Source: Oculatella sp. LEGE 06141
Lineage (GTDB): Bacteria > Cyanobacteriota > Cyanobacteriia > Elainellales > Elainellaceae
NCBI RefSeq assembly: GCF_015207605.1
Contig: NZ_JADEWO010000010.1
Span: forward strand, 88,308 to 152,307
Direction: 5' to 3'
DNA length: 64,000 bases
Part shown: positions 61,235 through 64,000 of the stretch, piece by piece
Layout: every line of letters begins with the position of its first letter
Position numbering within the stretch: the stretch's first letter is position 1
Translations under genes and position numbers: made by a program
The notes under the pieces: model-generated
Seen by the model: only the letters and a program-made list of their open reading frames with translations
Database searches by the model: none
What the model was told of the DNA's origin: nothing

Positions 61235-63616
61235 TCAGGCGCATTTGGTGCTTTGGTCATCTGGCAAATGATGCAATTGAGCGGCATAACTGGCAACAGC
61301 CTGGATGGTTGACAGAGGAACTTTGCAAAAATACTCGTAGCGAAATTGTTCTTCTTGAACCGCCCCCAGGAACTGAGCGATCGCCTGAGACATCTCCGGT
61401 TCAGAGAGATTGGGCTGGGTTGAGCCATGCCAACGAACCTGGATGCCATCCTCGGATGCTGTCAGTTCGAACCCAAACTGTTTGAGGCATCTCATGCCAA
61501 CGGCTAGTGGGCGATCGCCAATATCTAGCGCGTCGTGAAATTGAAGGCGTGTAGCGGGTTGACCTGTGCGGCTCAGGTATTTGGCAATACCAACCAGCCG
61601 TTGCCATACCTGAGTTGGAGAACTCATCTTAGGCAAAGAATAGGCGATCGCCAGCTTTGTTTGCTCTCGAATGGCTCTGCGAAACCAGATCTGTAACTCC
61701 TCCCAACTGCTGGGGCATTGAGTTACTTGCAGCACAGCATCTTCTGCCACAACAGGTATTGGGTCAACGTTGCGCCAATCGACTATCCAGTCTACTGAAC
61801 TGGCGGCAACCCTCTGGCTCTCTTCATGGGCACTCACCGCTATCAGGCGAACGTGATAGGTCTGATAGGTGTTAAAGTCCAGTTCAACGATCGCATCACA
61901 TCGACCACGGGGCACATCGTCCTTGTAATGTCCCCACCAGACTCCAGGAAACCCCTCGCTAACAGAACCGTCCCAAATTTTGAAGTCAGTTTTGATAAAG
62001 CTAACTTTACCGCCCCGTCGATCCTTCAAGTTTCGATGATGAACATCCTCAAACCAGCAGTTTTGAACCAGCAGCTTTGGCACAGGATTTCCCATTCCAT
62101 AGGGTTCCAGGAGTTTTAGAGTGCGAAACAATTCCTTGCCTAGATGTTCGACTGTTACTACTAAATCAGCCTGAATACTGGTCGTGACAGGCAACAGCGC
62201 TGCTTGCTGTTCTCGCAGTTGCCGATTGATGGCGGCTGCAAACAACGGAATATTTTCGACTGGCAAGCTTAAACCCGCCGCAAACGGATGACCGCCAAAA
62301 CTCCGTAGAATAGCCTCGTGTGGTTTGATGAGCTGATAGAGATCAATTTGGTTGACCGAGCGAGCCGACCCACGCGCTAAGAGAGGTTCATCTGGTGTGG
62401 CGGCGTTTGGAGGATGAGTCGCTGTACTTAAAAGAATCGTAGGCCGATTGTATTCTTGGGCAATTTGACCTGCAACCAATCCCAAAACACCGACTGACCA
62501 CTGCGGATCGGCTAAGACAATAACGCTAGTGGTGGATAGATCGAGTTCGCCTAGCTTGGCAGAGACCTGCCGTGCAACTTCTTTTTGCAAGGCTTTGCGC
62601 CGTGTGTTCGCTAACTCTGTCTCGTCTGCGAGCTGATGACAGCGAGCCGGATCGCGGCTGGTCAACAATTCGACACAAAAACGAGCATCTCCATAAATGC
62701 GGCTGATTGCATTAATGCGAGGGCCAAGGCCAAACGAAATATCGGTGGGGCGATCGCCGCTTTTTTTGCATAGTTCCAACAGTCGAGCGATTCCGGGACG
62801 GCGTGGCTGTAACTGTTTTTGATGCTGCTGAAGCTGCTCAATGCCCCGCTGAGCCAAATAGCGACAATCGCCAGTCAGTTCAACCAGGTCGGCAATCAGG
62901 CCGATCGCGACTAAATCTAGCAAGTCTTCTAACGGATGAGTCGGTACCGTTGGCAGGGTTTGGTAGAGTGCTTCAACCAGTTTATAGGCCACCGCCACAC
63001 CCGACAGATGCGCTAGCGGATGGTCAGCAGGCAGCGATCGAGGATTGATGATAGCCGTTACGGGAGGGCGATCGGCAGGCAGCGTGTGATGATCGGTAAC
63101 GATGATATCAATACCTAACCCAAGCGCATAATCAATCTCCTTGAGGTTAGTGCTGCCCGTATCGCAGGTGACGATCAGAGAATAGCCCTGGGCGGCCAGG
63201 CGATCGATACCTGCGGTTGATAAACCGTGCGAGTCGGCTAAGCGGTTCGGAATGTAATAGGTTAATTGCTGCGGTTGAAAAAACTGCCCTAAGCCATCCC
63301 ACAGCACCGCTGTTGCCGTAATGCCATCAGCATCAAAGTCGCCCCAGATGGCTACTGGCTCAGCCTGTTGATAGGCTTGCTGCAATCGAGCGATCGCCCG
63401 GTGCATTTCCGGCCCAAAGTCGAACGGGTTAGACGGTTGATAGGTATTTGGATTAATAAACCCAGCCAGTTGCGCTGGATCACGAATTCCTCGTTGCCAG
63501 AGGATCTGTGCGGCGTAATCTCCCACCGCCTCAGGCGCATTCTGATGGACAGCTTGAATAAACCAATCGGGTAAGTCAAACTGAGGCTTCACTTGCCATT
63601 GAGGGGGTTCAAGCAT
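61235..63616 (-). CDS. recJ: Single-stranded-DNA-specific exonuclease RecJ
   Basis: RecJ digests single-stranded DNA 5'-3' in recombination and mismatch repair. The DHH-family metal motifs are AIWGDFDADGITATAVL (Asp 93, 95, 97), VTCDTGSTNL (151-155) and IVTDHHTLPADRPP (Asp-His-His 175-177); the DHHA1 domain includes SFGGHPFAAGLSLPVENIPL. At 793 residues it is longer than the E. coli enzyme (577), with a C-terminal extension of about 200 residues (about 585-793), as in other cyanobacteria. The ATG at 63616 fits the family N-terminus PPQWQVKPQF. It is a single gene, leftward, and its promoter lies between the start and the terminator at 63728. Confidence 0.96.
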   Translation of the reverse strand: MLEPPQWQVKPQFDLPDWFIQAVHQNAPEAVGDYAAQILWQRGIRDPAQLAGFINPNTYQPSNPFDFGPEMHRAIARLQQAYQQAEPVAIWGDFDADGITATAVLWDGLGQFFQPQQLTYYIPNRLADSHGLSTAGIDRLAAQGYSLIVTCDTGSTNLKEIDYALGLGIDIIVTDHHTLPADRPPVTAIINPRSLPADHPLAHLSGVAVAYKLVEALYQTLPTVPTHPLEDLLDLVAIGLIADLVELTGDCRYLAQRGIEQLQQHQKQLQPRRPGIARLLELCKKSGDRPTDISFGLGPRINAISRIYGDARFCVELLTSRDPARCHQLADETELANTRRKALQKEVARQVSAKLGELDLSTTSVIVLADPQWSVGVLGLVAGQIAQEYNRPTILLSTATHPPNAATPDEPLLARGSARSVNQIDLYQLIKPHEAILRSFGGHPFAAGLSLPVENIPLFAAAINRQLREQQAALLPVTTSIQADLVVTVEHLGKELFRTLKLLEPYGMGNPVPKLLVQNCWFEDVHHRNLKDRRGGKVSFIKTDFKIWDGSVSEGFPGVWWGHYKDDVPRGRCDAIVELDFNTYQTYHVRLIAVSAHEESQRVAASSVDWIVDWRNVDPIPVVAEDAVLQVTQCPSSWEELQIWFRRAIREQTKLAIAYSLPKMSSPTQVWQRLVGIAKYLSRTGQPATRLQFHDALDIGDRPLAVGMRCLKQFGFELTASEDGIQVRWHGSTQPNLSEPEMSQAIAQFLGAVQEEQFRYEYFCKVPLSTIQAVASYAAQLHHLPDDQSTKCA

Positions 63617-63727
63617 ATCCCTACTGTGCGCTGCTTCTCAATTCTAAAGAATCCAGGCAGCTATAACGTAGAGCTGTTTCTAGAGCCAAGGGGCTAAGCT
63701 CAACGCCTGACGGTGAATTATCAAATA

Positions 63728-63762
63728 ATAAGCGGACTTGATACTCGATCAAGTCCGCTTAT
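63728..63762 (-). terminator. Strong terminator of the PEP-CTERM gene
   Basis: Two perfect 15-base arms (ATAAGCGGACTTGAT and its complement) flank a 5-base loop. Read leftward the stem is followed by TATTTGATAATTC. It lies 95 bases past the stop codon of the leftward partial gene and before recJ's start. The arms share AAGTCCGCTTA with the terminator at 1557-1577. Confidence 0.8.
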
Positions 63763-63857
63763 CTAGCGATCACGTCTGTGTGTAGTAGAGGCTGGTTTTT
63801 TGTAGGTCAAAAGAATCAGCCATCAATCAGCCCTTACAAAGAGGTACCGTCTAATTT

Positions 63858-64000
63858 CTAAGCCTGCACTGACTCTTTCTTCTTTGAGAACTTGAAGGCT
63901 CCAGCGGCAACGATCGCCAATGCGGCAACCGTTCCCGGTTCTGGCACCTTGGCTGGTTTATCGGGGTCAGGGGTTTCGTTGTTGGGCGGCGGGGTTGGGG
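63858..64000 (-). CDS. PEP-CTERM sorting-domain protein, C-terminal part (cut by the window edge)
   Basis: Reading leftward from the right edge, the frame ends with a proline- and asparagine-rich linker followed by KVPEPGTVAALAIVAAGA and a basic tail FKFSKKKESVQA, then TAG at 63858-63860. The Pro-Glu-Pro motif, a hydrophobic helix and a positively charged tail are the three parts of a PEP-CTERM sorting signal, which sends proteins across the membrane and is thought to be processed by an exosortase. The rest of the protein lies outside the window, so its role is unknown. About 47 codons are visible. Confidence 0.85.
   Translation of the reverse strand, partial: PTPPPNNETPDPDKPAKVPEPGTVAALAIVAAGAFKFSKKKESVQA

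Overview
The window comes from a cyanobacterial chromosome. GCGATCGC palindromes (HIP1-like) occur throughout coding and non-coding DNA. The gene content is also cyanobacterial: an A2-type cytochrome c oxidase locus, an RbcR/Ycf30-type LysR regulator, a photosystem II assembly cluster resembling Synechocystis slr0144-slr0152, two bacterial Ser/Thr kinases, a Yfr1-like small RNA candidate and a PEP-CTERM protein. Gene order and the many stand-alone genes fit a large-genome, probably filamentous, species, but the genus cannot be fixed from the sequence alone.

Layout. 0-5 kb: a DUF924 gene and a Sfp-type phosphopantetheinyl transferase, a small secreted protein, an ABC-2 permease, a membrane/coiled-coil protein and a HAD phosphatase. 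5-12 kb: two paralogous orphan Tat-type lipoprotein substrate-binding proteins, separated by a 1.3 kb non-coding stretch, with a 1004-residue HAMP-GAF chemoreceptor directly behind the second. 12-20 kb: the respiratory oxidase region, with ABC ATPase, ctaB and ctaA leftward and ctaC-ctaD-ctaE rightward; the ~690 bp divergent gap carries an exact NtcA-type GTA-N8-TAC sequence. The ABC ATPase and the ABC-2 permease that look like one transporter are separated by the receptor island. 20-25 kb: a thioredoxin-TPR chaperedoxin-like gene, trpD, a retropepsin-like lipoprotein, then carA overlapping tsaB, followed by a small MITE-like element.

25-31 kb: a small protein, an Rrf2 regulator, a two-component pair, and a lipoprotein/DUF4168 pair with a near-identical internal duplication. 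31-45 kb: metabolic and DNA-maintenance genes: an RmlD-like reductase, two class V PLP enzymes (one cystine-lyase-like), a TM0106-type double nuclease, a GT-C glycosyltransferase, ispD, polA, a GT4 glycosyltransferase, a cation diffusion facilitator and a Cof phosphatase. 45-48 kb: the Yfr1-like sRNA candidate, an arginyl-tRNA-synthetase-like protein lacking its catalytic core, and a divergent NtcA-like Crp regulator.

48-53 kb: an apparent leftward operon of a zinc-ribbon Ser/Thr kinase with C-terminal membrane helices plus two membrane-anchored substrate-binding proteins (LivK-like and PstS-like) that share one N-terminal anchor sequence. No transporter permease is nearby, so this looks like a sensory module. 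It is preceded by rbcR. 53-60 kb: the photosystem II assembly-type cluster (novel 313-residue protein, 2Fe-2S ferredoxin, V4R, small acidic-tail protein, phycobilisome-fold protein without its bilin cysteine, second V4R, SpkG-like kinase). 60-64 kb: an NnrU/Z-ISO-like membrane protein, a WCGLC thioredoxin, recJ, a strong terminator and the C-terminus of a PEP-CTERM protein running off the right edge.

No tRNA, rRNA, CRISPR array, prophage or intact insertion sequence was seen. The most system-like parts are the kinase/substrate-binding operon, the orphan substrate-binding/chemoreceptor island, the core-less ArgRS-like gene beside an NtcA-like regulator, and the photosystem II assembly cluster.
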